Shown here piece by piece: positions 10,769-19,904 of a stretch of DNA of 64,000 nt. The notes beneath the pieces were generated by a model. The model saw only the letters and a list, made by a program, of their open reading frames with translations. It did not search any database and was not told the origin of the DNA. Source of the DNA: Peronospora farinosa (taxonomy: Eukaryota; Oomycota; Peronosporomycetes; Peronosporales; Peronosporaceae); the NCBI GenBank assembly GCA_947646735.1, contig CANTFK010000141.1, positions 1-64,000 of the forward strand, given 5' to 3'. Position 1 is the stretch's first letter; each line of letters starts with the position of its first letter. A program made the translations under genes and the position numbers.

Positions 10769-11367
10769 GACGCTCGCCAGGTTTGAATCTGGTACGAGCC
10801 GAGCGTTCTAATTGTTGCATCTTTGCATATGTGGAGAAACAGCCCAAGGAGGGGACGGGTATTCCAGTTAAGATTGGAAATATATCGAAGATTGGAAATT
10901 ACCCTGTGGTCCATGTTGCTTCTTTGAATGAACCTAATAGTTTTGTTCGAGAAAGTTCAGTAATGGAGTTGGACTTATTGCCAGGCGAGTCTAGGGGGTA
11001 CTGGAAATACCACGCCCCTACTAAATGGTTCAGGCAAGCGAAAGCCTCTGGAAAGGTCAACAACGACCATGCGAATTTGTTGTTCGATACTGGTGCCAAG
11101 ATATCCATTCTCGATATCGCCTTTGCTCGTAAGGTAGGCTGCCAAATTGATGAAAGTGAACGACAAGAATGTATTGGTATTGGGGAAGCCGTATACACCA
11201 CGGAGGGACGCACTCGCATCAAGGTCACTCTGAATGGGAACTTGGTGTACATCTTTAAGGTGTGGGTAGGCCCTATGGTAGGCCAAGATGCAATTTTGGG
11301 GATGGACTTCATGGTCCCCGCCGGTATCCGGTTAGACTTGGCAGACAGAACTCTGTCTTCCCGATGA
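10714..11367 (+). CDS. retroelement aspartic protease (element B)
   Basis: This frame lies -1 to gag and is open from 10,714, overlapping the gag end by 55 nt; there is no need for an ATG of its own if it is made by frameshifting. It has the retropepsin core LLFDTGAKISIL with the active-site DTG (about 11,090) and the second motif AILGMDFM (about 11,290). The protease would cut the Gag-Pol polyprotein. The frame ends at TGA 11,365-11,367 because of a small indel near 11,350: pol-like sequence (LPDEVRVQLTGRR) continues in another frame at once, so protease and RT are now disconnected. Confidence 0.8.
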   Translation, partial: PGKACRNFPGETREDGKLGRSPGLNLVRAERSNCCIFAYVEKQPKEGTGIPVKIGNISKIGNYPVVHVASLNEPNSFVRESSVMELDLLPGESRGYWKYHAPTKWFRQAKASGKVNNDHANLLFDTGAKISILDIAFARKVGCQIDESERQECIGIGEAVYTTEGRTRIKVTLNGNLVYIFKVWVGPMVGQDAILGMDFMVPAGIRLDLADRTLSSR

Positions 11368-11533
11368 AGTTCGAGTACAATTGACCGGGCGAAGGACACT
11401 GTACAATACTCGAGTATCGGATGTGAAATTGGGTCGGTATGTACAGATATCCGTTGGAGGATGTACGGAAGTGCCTCTCAAAAGGTCGACCTCGGAACAG
11501 TGGAAATTGTGAGTAACGAGAGGCGAACGATGG

Positions 11534-14500
11534 GTGACCACCATGATACAAGGGATAGGACGTCGACCGATTTTGAAGATAACCAATGTCAGCCCTCGCC
11601 CCTTAACATTGCATGAAGATACCAAGGTAGGTATGTGGTTGACCGGGGATCAAGTTCCGAGAACGCCAGGGTTTGTCTCGGTAGGCTCTCGAAGATATGC
11701 GGAATGGCTAAATCTGGCTTATGAATCTACCACTGACCAAGTCGACCATCAGGTCGACCCAACGGAAGAGGAAGAGGGGCCACTAGTGGAGAGACCAGAG
11801 TATAAGACTCCGTCACACATCTTACAGCGACCGCAGGCCCCAACCCCAATGATGAATATAACACACCAACCGGTACCCGACAGTGAAGAACAACTGTGCG
11901 AAGAGAGGGTGAATTGGCAGGAGGGGACCGCCCAAAAGCGGAGTGTATTTGAAGAAGACCTACATGCAGTGACCACCACCAATGAGAAGGAAGTCAAACC
12001 GGTAGACTTGTTACAGGCAGATGACCAGGTGTGTTCTTTCGAGAGTGGAGAACTTTGGGCCGAGGACATAAGGCCAGGGTGGGCGGTCGTACCGGAAGTG
12101 GACCCCTCATCTGAAGGCATTGCGTTAGAAGATATACAGATTCCAGATCCAGATGGGAACACTCACGAAGAGGTGGACCGGTTGCGACAAATAATATGGA
12201 AGAAACGACATCTGCTGATGGGTAAAGGTAACGCCTTACCCCCGGCCGCCCGAGGAGCGATATGCGATATCGATGTAGGGAACGCAAGACCGATCGCGCA
12301 ACGCGTACGAAAGGTGGCTCCTCAATTCAGAGAGAAGCTAGCCGACCTGATCAAGGGACTGTTATCAGCAAAGATCATTCAGCCTTCCACCTCGCCATGG
12401 GCCAGCCCAATTGTAATTATCGTGAAGAAGAATGGGGTCGATATTCGATTGTGTATCGACTATCGGTTGGTGAATGATCTCACCCAGCTCATGGTATACC
12501 CGATGCCGTTGATTAACGAATTACTGGAAGATTTGGACGGAGCTTTATGGTACTGTTCCCTTGATATGGCGAGTGGTTTTTGGATCGTCAGTATGACCGA
12601 AAGGGCGAGATTAATCTCAGCTTTCGTTACTCCACTGGGATTATTTGAATGGCTTCGGATGCCTTTTGGGCTTAAGAATGCGCCTCAGATATATCAAAGG
12701 TTGTTGGATAATGCGTTATATGGATTCTTACGGATTTCGCCAGGGGCGGCCACAGAGGAAACAGAGGATTTGTTCGCAACAGGGGAACCCGATGCAAAAT
12801 CGGGCCTCTCTATATTGGGTCGACGATCATACATTTACGATATACTTGTTCCGGCCGAATCGTGGGACGTATTATGCCAGAAAGCGGAGCGGCTGCTAGA
12901 CGTGTGTGACTATTGGAATTTGTCGGTCAGTGCCGTCAATAGTACGTGGGGATGTCGGAAGTTCGAGTATCTTGGACATCGAGTTTCCAAAGGGGGACTA
13001 GAGGCCCACCCAAAAGATCTTCAGTCTTTGGTCGACCTACCTCTACCGACAACACTGAAGGCTATGCAGTCCTTTCTAGGAAGCCTAAATTACTACAGCA
13101 GGTACATCGAAGATTATGCCATATACGCGTCGATCCTTTACGAACTGAGAGAGGTGGAATTTCACGCTTGGAGGTGCAAATTGAAGGCTAACGAGGAAGT
13201 GGCGGCCCAGGAAGACGACGAAGAAAAATGGTCGAAGGTACAAGTAGCGTTTGCCATGCTCAAGAACAAGATTGCTACGGCGCCCATCCTACGACATTTC
13301 GACCCGGCTAGAGAGGCGGTCATCATTGTCTACGCAAGTGATTGGGCTATCTCGGCGTCGTTGGTGCAAAATTACGACGGCATGTACATGCCGGTAATGT
13401 TTACGAGCCGAACCCTCAAGTCAAACGAGGTGAACTATAGCACAGTAGAAAAGGAAGTGCTGGCGTTGTTACGGATATTGGAAACTTGCTTCACGATGTT
13501 GGTCACCCGGCCTCTCAAGGTTCTGACGAGGCATTCTACACTAGCCTGGGTAGTGAAGTCTTCGGGATTGCAAGGCCGCTTGGGAAATTGGGCCGCTCTG
13601 TTGTCACAGTGGACTTTGGAGATTGTGAAATGCAAGAAAGGCGAGGACCAGGTACTGGGGGCGTTAGCAGCCAGCATCACGCCTCGAGAGAATGTGGACT
13701 CAATTCTGTCGTCAATTGCTCCCAAGAATCAATCCAGGCAAGTGGTCGAGCTACCGACGCCCACAGTGGAACTAAATGAAGAACTGTACGTGATGAGTTT
13801 CGATGGGTCGGCCCGGGTGAAACAAGGGGGAGGTGCTTGCAGCGCTATTGTGTGGAGACTCCCTGCATGGACTATAGTTGCAGCTGCATCGAAATATCTC
13901 GACAAGCCTACGGTGAATGAAGCTGAATATGAGGGCATGTTACTGGGTTTTGACCTGTTGAAGCCAATGGAGCGACGGCGTTTGATTATTTGTGGAGACT
14001 CCAATCTGGTTATAAGACAGATGCGTGGAGAGATTGAATGCAAAGCTTCAGGTCTATCCCCGTTGCGGGCCAAGGCGTTGAGTAGGCTCCTGTCGTGGCC
14101 CACCCATGCAGTCTTACATGTGAAACGAGACTGGAATCAGAGCGCAGACCAGTTGGCCAGTGCGGCTTTACATCAGCAACAAGGGGTCGAGTCGATACCA
14201 AGAGGAGAGTGGTCAGGTCTAGAAACAATCAATCGGCTGCCAGAGGTGTTGGTCCCTAGAGACCGGGGTCAGTCGGTCAAGGTATCTGCGGTGACGAGAT
14301 CACGGCTCCCCGTCAAAATATCGGGAGAGGTCATGCAAGAAGATGTGGTACAACAACTCCGGATGGATAGGATCCGAGATGCGCAAGAAGAGGAGAGCTG
14401 GGTACGCAAGTTGAAGGCATATTTGAAGGGAGACTGGAAAGACTTGTCGGTGGAAGCGGCCAGAAACTGCAGCAAAATGTCGGAGGATTACGAGATAAGT

Positions 14501-15988
14501 GAAGAAGGTCTGCTGGTGTACTGCCCCGGCCAGAGAATCAAGGGAGACGACCGAGACATAACTGCCAGATTGGTGATACCTGAGAGTCTCCAAGCCGACG
14601 TCCTCCATCATTATCATACGAGTTTGGAAGGCGGCCATCAGGGGATCGGGCGTACTTATCATCGGATCCGACGATATTGCCATTGGAGGGGTCTGTTCCG
14701 GAGTGTTCAGAAATATGTGGGTCAGTGTATGGATTGTGAGACTGGGAAAGGGAGACCCACTTTACAAGGGAAGTCTCCGGGGAATGTTGAAGCGACGTAC
14801 CCCTTCCAAATTATCGCGATGGACCACATACCATCTCTCCCCAAGTCACATAAAGGAAACACGGAACTACTGATCTGGGTAGACCTGTTCACAGGTTATG
14901 TGATGGCTAAAGCAAGTGCGTCACGGACAGCCCAGACAGTGGCTGAGGGATATGAGGAATGCGTTTTCCGCCGTTTTGGTGCCACTGAGACGATCCGTCA
15001 CGATCGGGAACCGGGGTTTATGTCGGACTTCTTCCGAGCGTTCAGTCGTATGGTAGGTCAACGTCAGAGAGCGACCATGGCCTACCGACCTCAAGCGAAC
15101 GGCACTGCGGAGAGAATGGTCCAGACTCTAACAAGATCGCTCAAGATGTACGTAGCCGACGCGGGACAGCGAGACTGGGATGAATACGCGGAACGATTAA
15201 CGTTCGCGTTAAATACGGCTCAAGACAGAGTACGTGAGGAAACACCGTTCTATCTGGTACATGGATGGAATGCTAGGACCACTCTTGAGACTATGTTAAC
15301 GGTGGTGAACACTCGACGTCGAGACTCAGGACCTCGGAGATGGAGATATCGGATTCAGAGTCACTATCAGCGAGCAAGAGACCAAGTCAACGAGAATTTA
15401 CGGGCGGCTAGTCAGGCTCGGGTGCAAGCACAAAATGAAGGGGTAGTAGGCCACGAAATTCAGCCAGGGACCCGGGTATGGCTATACTTGGACCGAGTGA
15501 AGGAGGGGTATGCCAAAAAATTGGCCCACCTATGGCACGGACCGTTCCGAGTCCAGGAGTTGGTTGGAGATCATGCGGTACGTCTGGAGTTACGAGGTAC
15601 AGAATACAGACTATTCCCAATCGTGCACATCTCCAAGCTCAAGCCCGTCAGAGAGTTTCCCGATCGACCGAACAGCGAGCTGAAAGTGGATGGAACGGAT
15701 CGAGTCGACTTCGATGAATGTCTGTTACCAGAAGACAGCTGGGTGCGGGAATTGGAAGAGGGCGAGTATGAAGTCGAAGAAATTTTAGAGAGTCGTACAG
15801 GCAAGAAGACTCGGTATGGGAGGCAACAACGAGAATTCCTCGTGCAATGGAAGGGACACCCAGACCCCTCGTGGGTGGACGAAGTGGATCTGAATTGCGG
15901 AGCCTTACTCCGGGACTTCGAGCGCAAGAAGACAAGCCATAACCGCTTCGAAGTAATGCAAAGCCATGAAAAACTAGCCGACGGTTAG
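11534..15988 (+). CDS. pol: Pol of element B: RT, RNase H, integrase, chromodomain
   Basis: A 1,484-codon frame, first ATG at 11,543. Domains by residue: RT about 260-490 (SPWASPIVIIVKKNG, MPFGLKNAP); a degenerate RNase H-like tether about 596-700 (YASDWAIS, TRHSTL); an intact RNase H about 749-877 (SFDGSA, NEAEYEG, CGDSN, NQSADQLA); integrase with the HHCC region about 1,024-1,069 and core D1095, D1157, E1192 (35 residues between the last two); chromodomain about 1,412-1,470 (REFLVQWKGHPDPSWV). The RT catalytic box reads YIYD (12,830-12,841), so the first of the paired Asp is Tyr. TGA at 11,510-11,512 separates it from upstream pol sequence. It would copy and integrate element RNA, but the RT is probably inactive. 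Confidence 0.9.
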   Translation: MTTMIQGIGRRPILKITNVSPRPLTLHEDTKVGMWLTGDQVPRTPGFVSVGSRRYAEWLNLAYESTTDQVDHQVDPTEEEEGPLVERPEYKTPSHILQRPQAPTPMMNITHQPVPDSEEQLCEERVNWQEGTAQKRSVFEEDLHAVTTTNEKEVKPVDLLQADDQVCSFESGELWAEDIRPGWAVVPEVDPSSEGIALEDIQIPDPDGNTHEEVDRLRQIIWKKRHLLMGKGNALPPAARGAICDIDVGNARPIAQRVRKVAPQFREKLADLIKGLLSAKIIQPSTSPWASPIVIIVKKNGVDIRLCIDYRLVNDLTQLMVYPMPLINELLEDLDGALWYCSLDMASGFWIVSMTERARLISAFVTPLGLFEWLRMPFGLKNAPQIYQRLLDNALYGFLRISPGAATEETEDLFATGEPDAKSGLSILGRRSYIYDILVPAESWDVLCQKAERLLDVCDYWNLSVSAVNSTWGCRKFEYLGHRVSKGGLEAHPKDLQSLVDLPLPTTLKAMQSFLGSLNYYSRYIEDYAIYASILYELREVEFHAWRCKLKANEEVAAQEDDEEKWSKVQVAFAMLKNKIATAPILRHFDPAREAVIIVYASDWAISASLVQNYDGMYMPVMFTSRTLKSNEVNYSTVEKEVLALLRILETCFTMLVTRPLKVLTRHSTLAWVVKSSGLQGRLGNWAALLSQWTLEIVKCKKGEDQVLGALAASITPRENVDSILSSIAPKNQSRQVVELPTPTVELNEELYVMSFDGSARVKQGGGACSAIVWRLPAWTIVAAASKYLDKPTVNEAEYEGMLLGFDLLKPMERRRLIICGDSNLVIRQMRGEIECKASGLSPLRAKALSRLLSWPTHAVLHVKRDWNQSADQLASAALHQQQGVESIPRGEWSGLETINRLPEVLVPRDRGQSVKVSAVTRSRLPVKISGEVMQEDVVQQLRMDRIRDAQEEESWVRKLKAYLKGDWKDLSVEAARNCSKMSEDYEISEEGLLVYCPGQRIKGDDRDITARLVIPESLQADVLHHYHTSLEGGHQGIGRTYHRIRRYCHWRGLFRSVQKYVGQCMDCETGKGRPTLQGKSPGNVEATYPFQIIAMDHIPSLPKSHKGNTELLIWVDLFTGYVMAKASASRTAQTVAEGYEECVFRRFGATETIRHDREPGFMSDFFRAFSRMVGQRQRATMAYRPQANGTAERMVQTLTRSLKMYVADAGQRDWDEYAERLTFALNTAQDRVREETPFYLVHGWNARTTLETMLTVVNTRRRDSGPRRWRYRIQSHYQRARDQVNENLRAASQARVQAQNEGVVGHEIQPGTRVWLYLDRVKEGYAKKLAHLWHGPFRVQELVGDHAVRLELRGTEYRLFPIVHISKLKPVREFPDRPNSELKVDGTDRVDFDECLLPEDSWVRELEEGEYEVEEILESRTGKKTRYGRQQREFLVQWKGHPDPSWVDEVDLNCGALLRDFERKKTSHNRFEVMQSHEKLADG

Positions 15989-16270
15989 CAAGTTTCTTGG
16001 AAGGTGGACTGAGTCCCTCAATGGTCGGCCCAGCCCCTCGCTGGAAGACTTGGGTCGCCTGCGGGGCGGCCTTGAATTTCCAAGAGTTAGGGGTATAGGA
16101 GAATGGAGAACGAAGGAGGAAGATTGCCAAGATCACCTGGAACAGAGGAAAGCATGGCAAGGGGAGATAGAATATGGACAAGCACAAAAAATAGGATCGA
16201 AGAGAAAAGAAGATTCATGTTCAAGGGAAGACTTAAACGGATGGCACAAACTTGCCTTTGAGGCGTGGAA
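15989..16270. other. short spacer after pol
   Basis: Pol ends at 15,988 and the convergent antisense frame ends at 16,271. The spacer holds two minisatellite-like GTCCCTCAATGGTCGGCCCAG copies near 16,012 and purine-rich sequence from 16,095. Nothing else is visible. Confidence 0.5.
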
Positions 16271-18138
16271 CTAGAGCGCCAGGATGGGGCACAGAAGACA
16301 AACGATACTGGGTGAGCCACGGCCACGCGGAATCCGACACCCGAAGGGCCTCAAGCAGGTCGACCGGGTCCGACCCCTCTTCACGACCAGGGAACCAATA
16401 AACCACACGGTGGGTTCGAGGAAGATGACGGAAGAAGGATCCAGGAAGATGTCGAGATCGCAGTGGCCCCTGCTCATCCCAATGAAGATGAGGTCGACCA
16501 CCTCCCGCCAAGCTCGAGTTGCCCGACTCCGACGCTTCTTCCGCGCGTTGTAGTAGGACGCGAGGAAAGAGTTCGCTCGCGCTTGGTCCTTGGAGATCCA
16601 CAAGCAGTGGGTCGCCTCCCAAAGAGCTTGACTATGCTCTTCGTCAAACTGGATGTAGGCCGCTGCCAACTGGGCGAACCAGCCAACAGGTCGGAAGGAC
16701 ACGGGCTGCATGGGAACACGAGCTTCCACCCAAGGTTCCGCCGCTAGCAATCTCTGGATCATTGGAGGGTTCACCAACGACCTCTTCCATTTGGGGGGCC
16801 GGTCGAGGTTTCCGTCCGGAGGGCCAAACCAACCCCCAAGGTAGATCCAGCTGGTCGACCAAGTCTGTGGAAGACATTGTAACAATGCACCACGAATTGA
16901 CCAGGTCGACCGGCCAAGGTGCCACTTCCGCGGCGGAAAAGGTCTTCGACTGCATGTACCCGGGGATCATGGCGTCTCTGGGAAGCAGGCTGGAGTCGGC
17001 CAAAGGGGGTGAAGTGTTGTCCGCAACAGTAGGCGCACTCTTGTTTTTCTCCGCAGACGACTCGGTCTCCGAGTCCGATGTCCCGAACATCGCCCGTTTC
17101 AACGAGAGGCCGGTAGCCGAGGTGGCCCTCGATGGAGGAGTGGACGTCGACGGAAGACGTACAGGGTTCGCACTGGCAGGGCGCCGACTAGCAGAACGAG
17201 ACTTGGCCAGAGCCGCCCGAAGGGTCTCGCTGTCGTCGCTGAGGTCGTCGTCCGAAGACTCAAGCACGACAGGGGAACGACCACCAGAGACCGCAGACGG
17301 TGGTATCGCAGAGACGTCGGGCTTCGGAAGTTTGGAGGCTTTGGCGGGTACCCGGGGTGACGGCCGCCGGGACCGTTTACCAAGAGCTTTCGCCGGCCGC
17401 GAAGGGGAACATGCGGCCGGGGGCGAAGCTGCCGATGGAGTAGCTGGTACTGGAGGTGGCCCGTCAGAGAAGTCGACATGGTCGAGCTCTGCGGCGAGAA
17501 GCGAGTACCGGCTTCGGATGTGGTCGACCTTCCATCGCAGACGATCCACCAGTGCAGTCTCGCGCTGGAGAGCTTCGCGAAGTTGGGCCACCAGCCGGGA
17601 CTTGTCGCGCAACGTCTCCTCCAACCGCTCACAACGAGTGGCCAACAAGGCGGCCGAAGGGGGAAGGACACCTAGCCGACCCTCGCAGTCTTCGATGCGG
17701 CGGGAATGGGCGTCCGCGAGAGCTTGCAATTCCCGCAGAGCTGCCCGTACGTTAACGGGTACGGAAGACGGACGGTCAACCATGGGGGGTCGGCGTGACA
17801 GGAGCATCTGCTGTCTCGGCAGGAGGCAAAGCGGTGGAAACAGGAGAGCTGTGAACGACAACAGTTTCAGCAGCACTCAACGTCGAACACACCGGCCCGG
17901 GAGGGTCGGCCAAGGACGCCTCTCTACATGGAGAGGCAACTGAAGGCGCGGCGGCGGTTGAAGTCGGCTCCTCAGATGGTGGGTCAGCGGACGGTGGGTC
18001 AGCAGATGAAGGGTTAGAACCAGGGGTGATTGAAGGCGCTGGGGCGACCGAGGTCGGCTCTTCAGTCGGTGGATCAGCGGACGGTGGGTCAGCAGACGGT
18101 GGAATCAGAACCAGGGGAAGACATGGCTGGACAGACAC
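16271..18138 (-). pseudogene. antisense ORF of element B, coiled-coil protein, broken into three frames
   Basis: On the minus strand three overlapping frames (18,138-17,776; 17,876-16,644; 16,885-16,271) read as one protein-like sequence. It starts with two tandem Pro/Ser blocks (SADPPSADPPSEEPTS), then a coiled coil (LEETLRDKSRLVAQLREAL and following, about 17,690-17,540), a basic Pro/Ser stretch, an acidic patch (ESSDDDLSDDSE, about 17,265-17,220) and a Trp-rich C-terminal part (PVGWFAQLAAAYIQFDEEH). The breaks fall at or near G6 runs (17,784-17,789 and 16,793-16,798). No known family is recognised. Its place, between pol and the 3' LTR and opposed to pol, recalls extra ORFs of plant Tat-type Gypsy elements. 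Confidence 0.6.
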
Positions 18139-18241
18139 GAGTTAGAGGTGGAGGAGCTACAAAGGGGACAATGAAGGACCTACGTGACGAAGGAAGTGAA
18201 GACATGCGCGTGCTCAATCCGTTGCACGGTTGAGCAAGTGC

Positions 18242-18251
18242 AGGGGGCGGC
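18242..18251 (+). other. polypurine tract of element B
   Basis: AGGGGGCGGC lies immediately before the TG of the 3' LTR (18,252), the position where plus-strand DNA synthesis is primed in LTR elements. Confidence 0.55.
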
Positions 18252-19293
18252 TGTGGTGAAGTGCTAATTTTGTGATATGAAGGTCCCGGACTCCAGTTGG
18301 ATTCAGAGTATAGGCCGTGGGTCAGGGACAGGGGACCAGAGAGACAGGGGCCTCGAAGGGGAGCGACCGTTGGTGGAGGACAATCCGCAGGATCCGCCGA
18401 AGAAAAAATCAGTATCAGGGTACCGGTTAACCGGTACCAAAGGGAGTTGATCATGGCCGCTCATTGATCGACCTGGCCCCTCGTTGGTAGACCCGGGTCC
18501 CTCATTGGTCGACCCGGTCCCTCATCGGTCGACCTGGGTCCCTCATTGGTAGACCTGGGTCCCTCATTAGTCGACCTCGGCCCCTCGGGGTTCAGCCACT
18601 CCGTACCAGTTAATACAAGGATCAGACCAGTCGACGCAAGGAATCAGAGCTTCAGGCAAGGATAGAGTAAAGGAGTTAAAAGGATAGGACTATATTAAAT
18701 ACTACTCAATTTGCGATCTACGTGGCACGACTCCGTCACCCAAGAAGGACTTGTTCTAAGTTACTCACTGTTCCGGGAAGGGATATATTTTGGCCCCCCG
18801 TCGAAGACAGTTGTGTAGCGAAGTTCAAGGGCGAATAGAGCTCCAGGATCTATTTGGCCTGTGAGCTCGTTCGAGTAGCAACACCCCCCCAAGACCCGCT
18901 ATCGGAAGCGGTCTCCCTCACCTCAAGGTCCGGGAAGCAACGTAAAGGTCAGGTGGTTAATACCCCTGAAACAGAAGGAATAGGCCAGGGACGACAAGCG
19001 CCCCTGAAGAATTTGGCTCTAAGTCCACTCTCGACAAGGTCGATCGAGTGGCCACCTACCGGCCCACCGAGTGAAGCATATCCACTCGAGGCCCCCCCAG
19101 GTCTACCTCCCTCAAGGCAGACATCTACATCGTCACCAAGTCCTCCGAAGAGTGCAACCCGCCAGCCGACGGGTACACAAGGTGAGAGAAGGTTCATACG
19201 CGGCATCGGGGTACCCCCTCCGACAGTCGGCAGTCCGGCACAGTGAGTGGTTTGGGGTCTCATCATACAATTTTGAGAACCCACTCCACCACA
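18252..19293 (+). repeat. 3' LTR of element B
   Basis: A 1,042-bp partner of 7,033-8,245 with only scattered substitutions outside the minisatellite. It keeps the 20-bp palindrome (18,419-18,438). It has a shorter minisatellite and lacks the 131 bp that lie between ACGTGG at 7,539 and ACGTGG at 7,670 in the 5' LTR, so it retains a single TGTTCCGGG module. Confidence 0.88.
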
Positions 19294-19718
19294 ATGATCG
19301 TTTCTAGAAGAAGGGTTACAGCGCGGTGATCGCGTCTGTGACGGCCTGCAGCCGTGGTATGGTCAGCACCGAGCCAGTGAGCTGTCCAAGCAGCTGGATC
19401 TTGAGGGTCTTCGCGACGGGGTCGCTCTCCAGGAACGCGTTCAGCTTGCGTTGGTGGTAGGTCTTCGTGACGTCAACGTCCGATCATGACGCCAGTCCTG
19501 CCTTCTCGGGGCCTGTTTCCGGGTGACTTCATCCGGAACTTGGTCGGCTTGGATTGCGCGATCTTGTTTTGTTGTTTTTTTGGGGACCTTAGCCTCTCGG
19601 TTTTCACCGTCGGCTGATGGTCCTCTGGATCATGATAGGCGTCATGACCCAAGGTGTCCTCAACGAGGACATAGGGAGAGTATTTAGGTTTTTCTTCAAT
19701 AAATAAAACCTCGACCAT
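19294..19718 (-). pseudogene. 5' part of gag, element A
   Basis: Starts MVEVLFIEEKPKYSP at 19,718, with the intact start codon and TTA where element B has a stop, and continues LVEDTLGHDAYHDPEDHQ as in element B. An 11-bp deletion near 19,512 (after SPGN) shifts the frame. Further on the reverse complement follows the element-B gag to about codon 145, where element B is inserted at 19,293/19,294. Confidence 0.75.
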
Positions 19719-19904
19719 GTTGACCGGGCCCCTCCCAAGGCCCGGTCGGTCCTTCGATCCTTTGTTTGTTTCTTCTTAAGTCACTGGCGATCGGTCTTCC
19801 AGTGGCTTCTCGGTCTTGTGCTCCTTCTTGACATGAACATCTTTATCATCTTGGGACTCGCGGTGAAATCCCGCGTCTTCCGAAGATCCGGACAAGCGCA
19901 CCAT

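Larger units (their letters stand above)
7033..19293 (+). mobile_element. Gypsy chromodomain LTR retrotransposon B, nearly full length
   Basis: A 12.3-kb element bounded by LTRs at 7,033-8,245 and 18,252-19,293 with TGTGGTG and CACCACA ends. The order is PBS, gag, protease, RT, RNase H-like tether, RNase H, integrase, chromodomain, antisense ORF, PPT. Flanks ATGG (7,029-7,032) and ATGA (19,294-19,297) resemble a 4-bp target duplication with one mismatch, and gag sequence of element A resumes on both sides. This gene order and a chromodomain place it among Ty3/Gypsy elements of chromovirus type. Coding lesions described below suggest it cannot move on its own. Confidence 0.88.

Noticed and set aside
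16519..17943. 474-codon plus-strand frame
   Set aside because: Low-complexity Arg/Ser/Gly text opposite the antisense ORF; the minus strand has the coiled coil, acidic patch and Pro repeats of a plausible protein, the plus strand has none.
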